The notes beneath the pieces were generated by a model. That model ran no database searches and had not been told where the DNA came from. It saw only the letters and a list, made by a program, of their open reading frames with translations. A stretch of 64,000 bases of DNA from assembly GCA_016713445.1 (NCBI GenBank), contig JADJPB010000017.1, forward strand, positions 1-64,000. Reading direction: 5' to 3'. A program made the position numbers and the translations under genes. Below, in pieces: positions 27,013 to 35,479 of this stretch; within the stretch, counting starts at the first letter, position 1; each line of letters opens with the position of its first letter. This stretch comes from Bacteroidota bacterium (GTDB lineage: Bacteria > Bacteroidota > Bacteroidia > AKYH767-A > OLB10).

Positions 27013-29202
27013 ATGAAAAAACTCTTCTTAGTTTTAATCACATTCGTTCTTTCTATGAATGTACACGCCTCACATATAGCTGGGCAAACCATTACCTTAC
27101 AATATACAGGAACACCAAATACGTATATTATAAAATCTCAAATTTACAGGGATTGTGCGGGAGTACCAGGCCCTAACTCAATAGTTATCACCTTTAACGA
27201 TGGACCTTTCCCCCAAGCTACTACCTATAATGTAGCACTTAATTTAGTGAGTCAGCAAGTACTTCCCTCGTTTACATGTGCCCCTACCACTCCATTACTT
27301 TGTATCAACGGATATGGGCTAGAGGTTTTTGATTATATAGGAACTGTAGTGTTGCCCTATGCCAGTTCAGATTGGCATTTTTGGTATACCAATTGTTGCC
27401 GAAATGTTTCAACAACCTTAGTTTCGAATGGCGATTTCGTTTGCGAAGCAATTTTGGATAACTTAAATTTCCCTACGAATAGTTTACCTGAATTCACACC
27501 AATAAATACTCCTTATTTTTGTATAAACCAGCCTGCAGTTTTCCCAAATTATGCAATCGATGTAGATGGAGATAGTATTGTTTACAGTTTAATTCCTGCT
27601 CGAGAAAGTTCAGGAAGTGGATTTGTCAATTGTGCTTATAATTCACCCTTTACAGAAACCAATTTTATTTCATCAAGCACACCGCATTTCTTTGATACAT
27701 TCACAGGAATAGCTTCTTTCACACCAAACCTCAATCAAACTGGAGTAATGGTGGTTTTAGCTTCTGAATATCGTAATGGAGTTTTTATTGGATCTACGAT
27801 GAGAGATATAGTAGTGCAAACCACTAACGGAATTTATACTCCTAATCAAATTACAGGAAATGTTTTTATTGATTTGAATAATGATAGCATCAAAAATGGT
27901 TTAGACTATGGTATTAAGAATTTATTTGTTCAATCTACTCCTCTATACTCATATCATATTTCAAATGTAAATGGAGATTATTCCATGTATATTGCTAATG
28001 GCCCCCATAGTGTAAATATGAGTCCACTTCCTTCATGGTTTAGTGTGAGTCCAGCGAATTACAATTTCAATTTTACAGTAGCAGGAAGTACAGCATCAGG
28101 AAATGATTTTGCTGTTTATCCTATTCCTGGAACAACGGAACTCGAATTGAGTATGTCCATAAATCCGGTTCGACCTCAAGTAAGAACAAGTTTATTATTA
28201 AATGTAAAAAATTTAGGTAGTGATTTTGCCGCTGGAAATTTAGTGTTAACACTTCCCGATTCAGTCAATTTTGATTCTGCCAGCGTAACACCTAATTCAA
28301 TAATAGGAAATTTAGTTTCATGGAGTTTGCCGACTATCAATTTATTGCAGTCTTTCTCGGTGATGGTTTGGGTGGTTGCCGATAGTGGCTTAGTAATTGG
28401 CGATTCTGTTTATTTTGAAGCAAGCGTTACAGCTTCTCCGGGTACAGATATAAATCCATCCAATAATTTAGCCGCCGGATGGGTTGATGTCATTAATTCT
28501 TTTGACCCTAATATCAAGACCGTTTTCCCAAGTGGAACTGTTCCTCAATCTTCCATTCTGTCAGGCCAACCATTAACCTATCAAATCGAATTCGAAAACA
28601 CAGGAAATGCCAACGCACTAACAGTGCGCCTTACCGATATTTTACCCATGGAGGTAAAATTAAGCTCTATTGAAATTTTATCTGCGAGTCATTCCTATAC
28701 AACTCAGATCATTTATCCACGACAATTGGAATTTACTTTTAGTGGGATTAATCTTCCTCCCACATCTGTTGATCCGATTCATAGCAAAGGGTATATTATC
28801 TTTAAAGTCACACCAGAGAATTATTTAAATGTAGGCACAGTAATCGCTAACGAAGCCAATATTTATTTTGACAATAATCCGCCTGTAATTACACCAATGG
28901 CAGAAGTCGTTGTTGTAGGAACTACAGGAATTGCTGAATCTAATAATACTGCTTCAAATTCTTTATTCATTTATCCAAATCCAACTCAGGATCGCGTAAA
29001 CATCGAAATGCAAGGAGCGGAAAGTGGAAAATATGCAGTGAGTTTGTATAGCGTAGATGGAAAATTGATCAATGCGCTCTCCATCCAAAAACAAAAGGAA
29101 CAACCCTTACAACTTGATTTATCAAATACCGATAAAGGAATTTATATTATCATTGTTAGCAAAGATAATAGCGTGTGGAGTAGTAAAGTGGTGAGAAATT
29201 AG
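27013..29202 (+). CDS. Large surface protein with SdrB-like and DUF11-type domains and T9SS sorting domain
   Basis: A 729-residue protein. The signal peptide (1-19) ends at VHASHIAG. The SHIAG start with a following IYRDC and NCCRN belongs to a common family of Bacteroidota surface proteins. About 270-370 is a prealbumin-like SdrD-B region (GNVFIDLNNDSIKNGLDYG). About 385-630 holds two conserved repeat/DUF11-like modules (LLLNVKNLGSDFAAG, YQIEFENTGNANA ... LTDILP) ending in EANIYFDNNPPVITP. The sorting domain closes the protein (IYPNPTQDRV ... KGIYIIIV). ATG 27013 directly precedes the signal peptide and is preferred to 26950. Probably an adhesin or surface-layer-type protein; ligand unknown. 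Confidence 0.82.
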   Translation: MKKLFLVLITFVLSMNVHASHIAGQTITLQYTGTPNTYIIKSQIYRDCAGVPGPNSIVITFNDGPFPQATTYNVALNLVSQQVLPSFTCAPTTPLLCINGYGLEVFDYIGTVVLPYASSDWHFWYTNCCRNVSTTLVSNGDFVCEAILDNLNFPTNSLPEFTPINTPYFCINQPAVFPNYAIDVDGDSIVYSLIPARESSGSGFVNCAYNSPFTETNFISSSTPHFFDTFTGIASFTPNLNQTGVMVVLASEYRNGVFIGSTMRDIVVQTTNGIYTPNQITGNVFIDLNNDSIKNGLDYGIKNLFVQSTPLYSYHISNVNGDYSMYIANGPHSVNMSPLPSWFSVSPANYNFNFTVAGSTASGNDFAVYPIPGTTELELSMSINPVRPQVRTSLLLNVKNLGSDFAAGNLVLTLPDSVNFDSASVTPNSIIGNLVSWSLPTINLLQSFSVMVWVVADSGLVIGDSVYFEASVTASPGTDINPSNNLAAGWVDVINSFDPNIKTVFPSGTVPQSSILSGQPLTYQIEFENTGNANALTVRLTDILPMEVKLSSIEILSASHSYTTQIIYPRQLEFTFSGINLPPTSVDPIHSKGYIIFKVTPENYLNVGTVIANEANIYFDNNPPVITPMAEVVVVGTTGIAESNNTASNSLFIYPNPTQDRVNIEMQGAESGKYAVSLYSVDGKLINALSIQKQKEQPLQLDLSNTDKGIYIIIVSKDNSVWSSKVVRN

Positions 29203-29456
29203 ATGATTGTCGCGAAGCCTATCGAATAGAGAGGAAATTATTCGTAGCGAAATAAATTTCAATTATTATTTCTATTGTGTTCTCAAGTGTGCTCCAGTGC
29301 CTTCTAGTGTTTATAGAAAGCAATAATGGGACAAAGCGTTATTCAAAAAAGAAAATCTCCTATCAACTAATCGCGAAGTCTCAACATCGAAAATTAAAAA
29401 TCTAATCGCGACCATCCAACCTCTAATCGCGAAGCCTCGCGACCAACCTCCAACAT
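29203..29456. repeat. Spacer with hairpin repeats and a 'ccagtgccttctagtgttt' phrase
   Basis: The spacer separates convergent genes. A full tcgcgaagcctcgcga copy is at 29427-29442, and degenerate copies are at 29210-29225 and about 29371. At about 29283-29313 is a run of agtgtgctccagtgccttct. Phrases like ctaatcgcgaccatccaacctctaa fill the rest. No gene or clear terminator was seen. Confidence 0.65.
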
Positions 29457-31646
29457 CTACCGCTTCACCAATTTCACCAACAAGCTTTTTCCTTCTGCAC
29501 TACTCAATCTTAAATGATATACGCCACTGTTGCGTACATCCGGCCTTAAAATAAATGATTCTCTTCCGGCAGAAACCTCTTGCACTGTCTCCCAAATTTT
29601 TTTTCCGTCGATGGTAAATAATTCAGCTCTTAATTGGGTGTTGTTCGGAAATTGTACTAGTAAGGAAAGCTCATCTATAAATGGATTAGGACCAAATTGC
29701 ACAAGTTTCATTTCACTACCATTTATAGAATATGTAAATGGACGTGGAGGAAATGTTTCATTCTCTCCATTAAAGTCAACTTGCGTAAGTCGATAGTAAC
29801 TTGTTCCTAAAAGAGGGGCATCATCCGTTAACGAATATTTGTGTGGCAACGTTGTAGTTCCTGATCCTTTTATTTGTCCTAATGATTCATATGAAATTCC
29901 ATCCCAACTTCTTTCAATTAGGAAGTAGTCGTTGTTAATTTCTGAAGCCGTTTCCCAAACCAATAATGCGTTCTCATTATTTTCTATGACTTCAAAAGAT
30001 TTTAATACAACAGGCAAGGGACTATTTCCTGCACTATATGGGTTGAAGGATAAAGGCAATGATACGATGAGTCCGGGAGCACCACAAGTTGCTCCATTTG
30101 GAATAAATGCTGCTACAGAAGATGAATTAGAGGTGCCATTTGCACCGCCTGCTACAGTTATTGAAATGGAAGGTAAGTTGGTGATAGCAACATAACCGCC
30201 ACCGCCACCTCCGCCTGCACCTTCGGCTTCAGATGTTGCAGTTAAATCTTGACTTCCTCCAGCTCCTCCTTTCGCTTCTATGCTTATTCCATTGGTGCTT
30301 CCTGCAAAATGATAAATAAGTACGGTGCCACCACCACCACCACCACTTGATCCATCTCGACCATTTGGTCCTAAAGTACTTGCTGGTTTTTCTCCATTCG
30401 CATAAATGGTTCCTGTTCCGGTTACATTTCCTTTGACAAGTAAGAAAACTATTCCGCCTCCATTACCCGCAGGTTGTGATGTGCTGTTGTTAGAATCACC
30501 GGCACCTCCACCACCTCCCATGAATATTCTACCTGTACTATAGTCTAAAGGTCGCCCACCGAATCCACCTACATTATTTCTGTTGTCTCCGCCCCAATCT
30601 GAATGTCCTGGTGCTTTGGTTAGGGGATTCGATGTATTTTGAGAGTAGGTGTATCCGCCTCTGCCGCCACCCGGAGATGTTGTTAATGCAAATCCAGAAG
30701 ATTCAAGATTCCAAGCCGTGATCCAATTCACGTTGGAGATGTCAGGATTTCCAGTACCCGTATAGCCTGTAGTAACACCTGAGTTGGATCCACCACCACC
30801 AGCTGCATTATGCGCGTTACCACCTCCACCTCCATTCGCTGGAGCGCCTCTTCCATATCGACCGTTAGATAATGCGGAAGCAGGACCTGCAATGCTTTCT
30901 CCTTTTTCTGCACCTTTGTTTGAATCGGTTGTTCTTCTTGTGGTAATGTTTCCTGGCAACACCGAATTTTGTTCAATACTTCCACCGCGAAATCCTTTGT
31001 AGTTTACGTTGATGGAACCATTGAGCACAACATCATTTACTACCTCAAGGGCTACAATCCCGCCTTTTGTTCCATCCCAAGCGTCTGTTGAAATACTTGC
31101 TCCAACATTAATGGTTAAATCTGTGTATCGAGGGACGCGTACAACTTGAACTTTTCCTGATGATGAATAACTATTCACTAAACTATTTGCAAGTGTGATG
31201 GAAGTTCCATTGGGAACAGATGCAACTTTCGCATATTCATATTTTCCGCAGTTGTTGTAGTTGCTAATATTCCCATAAGAACTATTGTCAGTTGTAGTGA
31301 TGCTCGCACCTTGCATCTGTATAATTAAAATTAAATCTCCTGCTGCAAGTGAACTTGAAAAGCGACTATTTGCATTTAGGGAAGATGAGCTTACTGAAAT
31401 CGTGGTTGTACCTGCTGATGCATTTGAAGTAAGATTTGTAAATTCATTTACAATTTGGTTTGCCGTTGTAATAGTTTTTGATCCATCTTTTCCCGGATTC
31501 GCATTTGCATTTTCTGATATTCCCAAGTTGTTGAACATGAAAAAACATGCACCGACAATCGCTGCGATGCTAAAAGTTAAAATTACTTTTTTATATGATG
31601 TTTTTTGAGTAACTCTTATACGCAACTTTTTTCTGGCCTTTCTCAC
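29457..31646 (-). CDS. Glycine-rich T9SS-secreted surface protein
   Basis: A 729-residue protein. The basic N-terminus (20 residues) precedes a hydrophobic helix (about 21-42) and an ANA signal-peptidase-like site near 54. Residues about 60-230 are beta-rich (TTISVSSSSLN, GDLILIIQMQGAS), and about 250-500 is very Gly/Asn-rich with GGGGG clusters (five or more), as in fibrous glycine-loop proteins. The C-terminus carries the LPVVLKSFEV Fn3-like module with SYYRLTQVDFNGE and a type A sorting domain (GPNPFIDELS ... SGVYHLRL ... KR). Organisation and N-terminus match the 10559 protein. Possible extracellular matrix or adhesin component; no enzyme motif. It is divergent from the DEAD-box helicase. 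Confidence 0.8.
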   Translation of the reverse strand: MRKARKKLRIRVTQKTSYKKVILTFSIAAIVGACFFMFNNLGISENANANPGKDGSKTITTANQIVNEFTNLTSNASAGTTTISVSSSSLNANSRFSSSLAAGDLILIIQMQGASITTTDNSSYGNISNYNNCGKYEYAKVASVPNGTSITLANSLVNSYSSSGKVQVVRVPRYTDLTINVGASISTDAWDGTKGGIVALEVVNDVVLNGSINVNYKGFRGGSIEQNSVLPGNITTRRTTDSNKGAEKGESIAGPASALSNGRYGRGAPANGGGGGNAHNAAGGGGSNSGVTTGYTGTGNPDISNVNWITAWNLESSGFALTTSPGGGRGGYTYSQNTSNPLTKAPGHSDWGGDNRNNVGGFGGRPLDYSTGRIFMGGGGGAGDSNNSTSQPAGNGGGIVFLLVKGNVTGTGTIYANGEKPASTLGPNGRDGSSGGGGGGTVLIYHFAGSTNGISIEAKGGAGGSQDLTATSEAEGAGGGGGGGYVAITNLPSISITVAGGANGTSNSSSVAAFIPNGATCGAPGLIVSLPLSFNPYSAGNSPLPVVLKSFEVIENNENALLVWETASEINNDYFLIERSWDGISYESLGQIKGSGTTTLPHKYSLTDDAPLLGTSYYRLTQVDFNGENETFPPRPFTYSINGSEMKLVQFGPNPFIDELSLLVQFPNNTQLRAELFTIDGKKIWETVQEVSAGRESFILRPDVRNSGVYHLRLSSAEGKSLLVKLVKR

Positions 31647-31744
31647 AGTATTCTTTTATTTATTTGTAGCCTGTTTTTACGAGAGAAAAACATAAAAGTT
31701 CGATGATCTTTGTAGGTCGTTACGTATTATTAATTTCTGACGAT

Positions 31745-31775
31745 TTGCTATCTCTCTCAAATAATTGTATCTTTG
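31745..31775 (+). promoter_or_regulatory. Strong promoter of the DEAD-box helicase gene
   Basis: TTG (31745-31747), a 20-nt spacer and a perfect TATCTTTG (31768-31775). It is the best match to the Bacteroidota consensus in the window. The start codon lies 152 nt downstream, so the transcript has a long 5' leader. Confidence 0.8.
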
Positions 31776-31781
31776 CTACTT

Positions 31782-31926
31782 AGAAGCGTGGTTTCTATCG
31801 TTGATGCAAGAGTTTTCTTCACACACGCAAACCCAACCGGTTTTATTAGAAATTGCCTCTTAGGCCTGTCATGCGCAACCATAATGCTAAATTTTATGGT
31901 TTTAAACGTATGATTATTAATTATTT
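31782..31926 (+). promoter_or_regulatory. Long 5' leader of the DEAD-box helicase mRNA, candidate cis-regulatory RNA
   Basis: About 145 nt of apparently untranslated RNA. aaccataa (31877-31884) and ttatggtt (31894-31901) form a perfect 8-bp hairpin about 25 nt before the start codon. A weaker gcgtg/cacgc pairing is possible near 31786-31830. DEAD-box and cold-shock genes in many bacteria carry such leaders for temperature or helicase feedback control; that role here is inferred. Confidence 0.5.
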
Positions 31927-33177
31927 ATGAAATTTAGTGATTTAAACTTGCTTCCGAAAATATTAGAAGCATTAGAAGAAAAGGGGTATCGTGAGCCCAC
32001 TCCTGTACAAGAGCAAACAATCCCAGCTGTGATGGCAGGCAGAGATGTTCTCTCATTAGCACAAACTGGAACTGGAAAAACAGCAGCATTCGCATTGCCG
32101 ATCTTGCATATTTTGGGGAAATCAACACCACCCAAAGGAATTAAAGTGTTGGTATTAGCACCCACTCGTGAACTAGCCATTCAGATCTATGATAACTTCA
32201 GTGCTTACGGAAAGTCTTTACCCTTCCGAATGGCATTAATTTATGGCGGTGTAGGTCAACGCAATCAAGAACAAGAATTGCGTCGTCATCCTGCTATCGT
32301 AATCGCAACACCAGGTCGATTAATTGATTTGTATAATCAAGGACATATACGTTTAGGAGAAGTTGATATTCTTGTGTTGGATGAATGTGATCGCATGCTC
32401 GATATGGGTTTTGCGCGTGACCTAAATAAAATTTTAGGATTACTCCCGAAAAAGCGTCAAACACTTTTGTTCAGTGCTACCATGCCCACCGATATTCGTA
32501 CAATGGCTGAAAAGCACATGTCCGATCCCGTTAGAGTGCAAATTGTAGCGGATGAAAAAAATCTCCCCAAAATTCGTCAACGTATGTATTATGTGAATCG
32601 TGATCAACGTCAAAATTTATTGTTGGATGTATTGGAGAAGGAACCCGCCGAGCAAGCATTGATTTTTACAAGGACGAAAAGAGGCGCCGATCGTTTGGCG
32701 AAAGTGCTTTCTAAAGAGGGACATCCGGCGCAAGCAATTCATGGTGATAAATCACAAAACCAAAGAGAGAAAGCATTGCAGTCCTTTAAAGCGCATAGCT
32801 TGAAAATCTTGGTGGCAACCGATCTTGCCTCTCGGGGAATTGATGTGAAGGAATTAGATCTTGTTATTAATTTTGATATGCCCGCAGATGGTGAAACCTA
32901 TGTCCATCGAATTGGTCGTACAGGAAGAGCAGGCAGAGAAGGCGTTTCAGTAAGCTTTCGCGGACACGATGATGGCGATGTTGAAAAGGAATTGATTAAA
33001 AAATATGGCGATGAATTGGAAATAATTCGTAAACATAAATTTTTGCAAGATGGTGTACTCATCGCACCTGATCCAGCATTAGCCGCAAATAGTCGGCAAG
33101 GCCAGCGTCGACCTAAACCGTCTACTCCGGCTCCGGCGCGGAAACCTGCAGGGAAGAAACCCTCTTTTAGAAATTAG
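31927..33177 (+). CDS. DEAD-box ATP-dependent RNA helicase (RhlE-like) with a DECD motif II
   Basis: A 416-residue cytoplasmic RNA helicase that unwinds short RNA duplexes, often in ribosome assembly, cold growth and RNA decay. Motifs in order: Q motif (REPTPVQEQ, 22-30), Walker A AQTGTGKT (45-52), PTRELA (79-84), TPGRLID (128-134), DECD (152-155), SAT (183-185), FTRTKRGADRL, ATDLASRGID and YVHRIGRTGRAG. Motif II reads DECD rather than DEAD because of a tgt codon. A short basic, Pro-rich tail (RRPKPSTPAPARKP) follows, as in RhlE. RNase R is also in the window but not adjacent. Confidence 0.93.
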   Translation: MKFSDLNLLPKILEALEEKGYREPTPVQEQTIPAVMAGRDVLSLAQTGTGKTAAFALPILHILGKSTPPKGIKVLVLAPTRELAIQIYDNFSAYGKSLPFRMALIYGGVGQRNQEQELRRHPAIVIATPGRLIDLYNQGHIRLGEVDILVLDECDRMLDMGFARDLNKILGLLPKKRQTLLFSATMPTDIRTMAEKHMSDPVRVQIVADEKNLPKIRQRMYYVNRDQRQNLLLDVLEKEPAEQALIFTRTKRGADRLAKVLSKEGHPAQAIHGDKSQNQREKALQSFKAHSLKILVATDLASRGIDVKELDLVINFDMPADGETYVHRIGRTGRAGREGVSVSFRGHDDGDVEKELIKKYGDELEIIRKHKFLQDGVLIAPDPALAANSRQGQRRPKPSTPAPARKPAGKKPSFRN

Positions 33178-33242
33178 GAGTATCAGTTTTAATTCATAGC
33201 GGACAATATAAAGAATTTCTTGTATGATTTAGAGTATAAGAT

Positions 33243-33273
33243 TGACTGTTTCGAAAAATTATTTTATTTTTCG
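33243..33273 (+). promoter_or_regulatory. Promoter of the cytochrome c gene
   Basis: TTG (33243-33245), a 20-nt spacer and TATTTTTC (33266-33273), close to the TAnnTTTG consensus, 27 nt upstream of ATG 33300. Confidence 0.6.
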
Positions 33274-33299
33274 AACTAAATATTAACCACTCTTCATCT

Positions 33300-34271
33300 A
33301 TGAAAATTATTTTTAAATTCTTGAAATGGGTTGGAATAGGGTTCGGATTGTTTGTTTTGGTGATGACGATTTTTGTTATGATCAAGAAAGATCGAACATT
33401 TGATGCCCCTTACCCGAAAATAAGTGCCGTAAAAGATTCTTTAGTCATTCAACGCGGAAAGAATTTAGTGTATGGTGCAGCACATTGTGCCTATTGTCAT
33501 GCGCCCATCGAAAAGGTGGATGCTATCGAACGTGGCGAGATTGTTCCACTTTCAGGTGGACATGTATTTGACATTCCTCCTGCGAAAATTATTACTCCTA
33601 ATATCACAGCTGACAAGGAAACTGGAATTGGTAATTGGCCAGACAGTGTTCTTGCTCGGTCTTTACGGTATATGGTGGGACACGATGGTCGCGCTTTATT
33701 AGAATTTATGCCATTTCAAAATTTGAGTGATTCAGATTTAACGGCAATTATTTCTTATCTCCGAACAACCGAACCTGTAAAAAATACAGTTCCCAAATCT
33801 GAGTGGCGACTCTTGGGTAATATACTAAAAGCTTTAGTGATTGAACCCGTGGGACCCAGTGAAGAAATTCAAATGTCAGTGAAACCAGATTCAACCATTG
33901 AATATGGAAAATATTTAGCGCAATCTGTTGCTAATTGTAGAGGATGTCACACCGATCGCGATATGAAGACTGGTAAATATGTTGGTCCATTCTATGCTGG
34001 TGGATTTAAAATGCCAAGCGAAATTAATCCAGCTTTGCTTGTCGTATCGCCCAATATTACGACGGACCCAACCACGGGCAGATTGGCAAATATGTCCGAG
34101 AATGATTTTATTCAACGATTTAAGAAAGGAACAATAATTAAAGAAAGCATGATGCCTTGGGGTCAGTTCAAAAATTTATCGGAATTGGAATTGAAAGCCA
34201 TTTACCGTTACTTAGCATCCATTCCTCCCATTGCAAATAATACTGGGCCCGTATTAATTCCTGCCGAGTAA
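33300..34271 (+). CDS. Membrane-anchored dihaem cytochrome c family protein
   Basis: A 323-residue electron-transfer protein facing the periplasm. A hydrophobic N-terminal helix (about 9-27) acts as anchor or signal. Two class I-type haem c domains follow, with haem-binding CAYCH (63-67) and CRGCH (213-217). Likely distal Met ligands lie in EFMPFQNLS and SMMPWGQF. Each domain contains a PNITxD motif (ITPNITADKETG, VSPNITTDPTTG), showing internal duplication. Similar proteins serve as electron carriers or as subunits paired with dehydrogenases; no dehydrogenase is adjacent. The MmcQ-like gene begins 16 nt downstream and may be co-transcribed. Confidence 0.88.
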   Translation: MKIIFKFLKWVGIGFGLFVLVMTIFVMIKKDRTFDAPYPKISAVKDSLVIQRGKNLVYGAAHCAYCHAPIEKVDAIERGEIVPLSGGHVFDIPPAKIITPNITADKETGIGNWPDSVLARSLRYMVGHDGRALLEFMPFQNLSDSDLTAIISYLRTTEPVKNTVPKSEWRLLGNILKALVIEPVGPSEEIQMSVKPDSTIEYGKYLAQSVANCRGCHTDRDMKTGKYVGPFYAGGFKMPSEINPALLVVSPNITTDPTTGRLANMSENDFIQRFKKGTIIKESMMPWGQFKNLSELELKAIYRYLASIPPIANNTGPVLIPAE

Positions 34272-34287
34272 TTATTACTTTTATAAA

Positions 34288-34629
34288 ATGATCAGTAGAG
34301 ATGAAGTAAGAAAATTTGCACTTTCTTTTGAAGGCGCATCCGAAGAACCGCATTTTAACAAGATTTCTTTTCGTGTTCGCGGAAAGATTTTTGCGACCTT
34401 AAACTTGGAGCATGATCGAGCTTGCGTTCGATTGACTCCTGTCGATCAACATGTGTTTTGTTCCTACAAAGAAGAAGTGATTTATCCTGTACCTAATGCT
34501 TGGGGTAAACAAGGCTGGACGTTGATTAATTTAAAGCGAGTAAGAAAAGATATGTTTAAGGATGCAATAACTAGCGCTTACTGTTGTGTCGCTCCTTCAA
34601 AATTGGGTGCAAAATATCTGGAGTTTTAA
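34288..34629 (+). CDS. MmcQ/YjbR-family protein
   Basis: A 113-residue cytoplasmic protein of the MmcQ/YjbR (DUF419) family, which adopts a CyaY-like fold and may bind DNA. The pattern EEPHFNKISFRVRGKIFATL near residues 18-40, followed by LTPVDQ and GWTLINLKRV, is typical. Function is not established for the family. It starts 16 nt after the cytochrome gene, probably in the same transcript by position only. Confidence 0.8.
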   Translation: MISRDEVRKFALSFEGASEEPHFNKISFRVRGKIFATLNLEHDRACVRLTPVDQHVFCSYKEEVIYPVPNAWGKQGWTLINLKRVRKDMFKDAITSAYCCVAPSKLGAKYLEF

Positions 34630-34640
34630 ATTCTATAGTA

Positions 34641-34667
34641 TTGTTTGAATGAGATGTTGTATATTTG
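34641..34667 (+). promoter_or_regulatory. Candidate promoter of the DUF1579 gene
   Basis: TTG (34641-34643), a 16-nt spacer (one below the usual range) and a perfect TATATTTG (34660-34667), 20 nt before ATG 34687. Confidence 0.5.
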
Positions 34668-34686
34668 AATTGAAAATAAATTAACC

Positions 34687-35346
34687 ATGAAAAAAATAAT
34701 TACATTATGTTTAGCAATCTGTTTGGTAAATAGTTCCTATTCCCAATCGACTAAACCATCCTCAGAAAAAAAGGCAGCAGTTAAAGAATCGCCTGCAAAG
34801 CCAAATCCTGCTAAAAAGGTAGAAGAGGCTCCTGCTCCCGTGAACGATGATGAATTAAATGCGAAATGGATGGCTTACATGACACCTGGTCAAGAGCATG
34901 ACGCATTGGCTAGTCAAGTAGGAGATTGGACGGAAGAAATTACAATTTGGACGCATCCAGGAGCAGAACCAACTACCAATATTGCGAAAGTGAAAATTGA
35001 AATGATCTTAGGAGGACGTTATCAGCAATCATTCCATATTGGTGAATTCATGGGAATGCCATTTGAAGGAGTCGGAATTACTGCTTTTGATAATGCATCT
35101 AAAAAATATTATTCTTCCTGGATAGATAATATGAGTACAGGATTAATGTTTAGCTCAGGTACAATAGACCCCAAAACAAAATCCATTGTCTTTTTGGGAG
35201 AACAGCCGGATCCAATCACTGGTAAAACAACGAAAATGCGGGAAGTAATGACGATTAATGGTGAAAATGAAATGTTAATGGAAATGTATAGCACTCCAAC
35301 TGGAGCAAAGGAGTTTTTAAGTATGAAAATTCTGATGAAGAGATAA
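34687..35346 (+). CDS. Secreted DUF1579-family protein
   Basis: A 219-residue protein with a signal peptide (1-19, ending at SYSQS), a Lys/Pro/Ala-rich linker (20-55) and a DUF1579 domain (about 58-219). The domain is marked by GDWTEEITIWTHPGAEP, ILGGRYQQSFHIGEFMGMPFEG, and GITAFDNASKKYYSSWIDN, each shorter than or as seen in the sequence. It is a calycin-like beta-barrel of unknown ligand. There is no sorting domain, so it is probably periplasmic. A strong terminator follows. Confidence 0.8.
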   Translation: MKKIITLCLAICLVNSSYSQSTKPSSEKKAAVKESPAKPNPAKKVEEAPAPVNDDELNAKWMAYMTPGQEHDALASQVGDWTEEITIWTHPGAEPTTNIAKVKIEMILGGRYQQSFHIGEFMGMPFEGVGITAFDNASKKYYSSWIDNMSTGLMFSSGTIDPKTKSIVFLGEQPDPITGKTTKMREVMTINGENEMLMEMYSTPTGAKEFLSMKILMKR

Positions 35347-35363
35347 AAAAAATTAACGTGTTT

Positions 35364-35406
35364 AAGACAGCATAGAAACATAATGTTTTTATGCTGTCTT
35401 TGTTTT
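35364..35406 (+). terminator. Terminator of the DUF1579 gene
   Basis: aagacagcata (35364-35374) pairs perfectly with tatgctgtctt (35390-35400), an 11-bp stem followed by tgtttt, 18 nt after the stop codon. Confidence 0.85.
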
Positions 35407-35479
35407 ATCTCGGATGTGAATGTTAAACAGTATTTTTGCGGTAATCAAAATAAAAATTCGATATCTGTTTATCCATTAA

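Noticed and set aside
30728..30985. Open frames overlapping the Gly-rich T9SS gene
   Set aside because: They arise from the biased codons of the Gly/Asn repeats and have no independent features.
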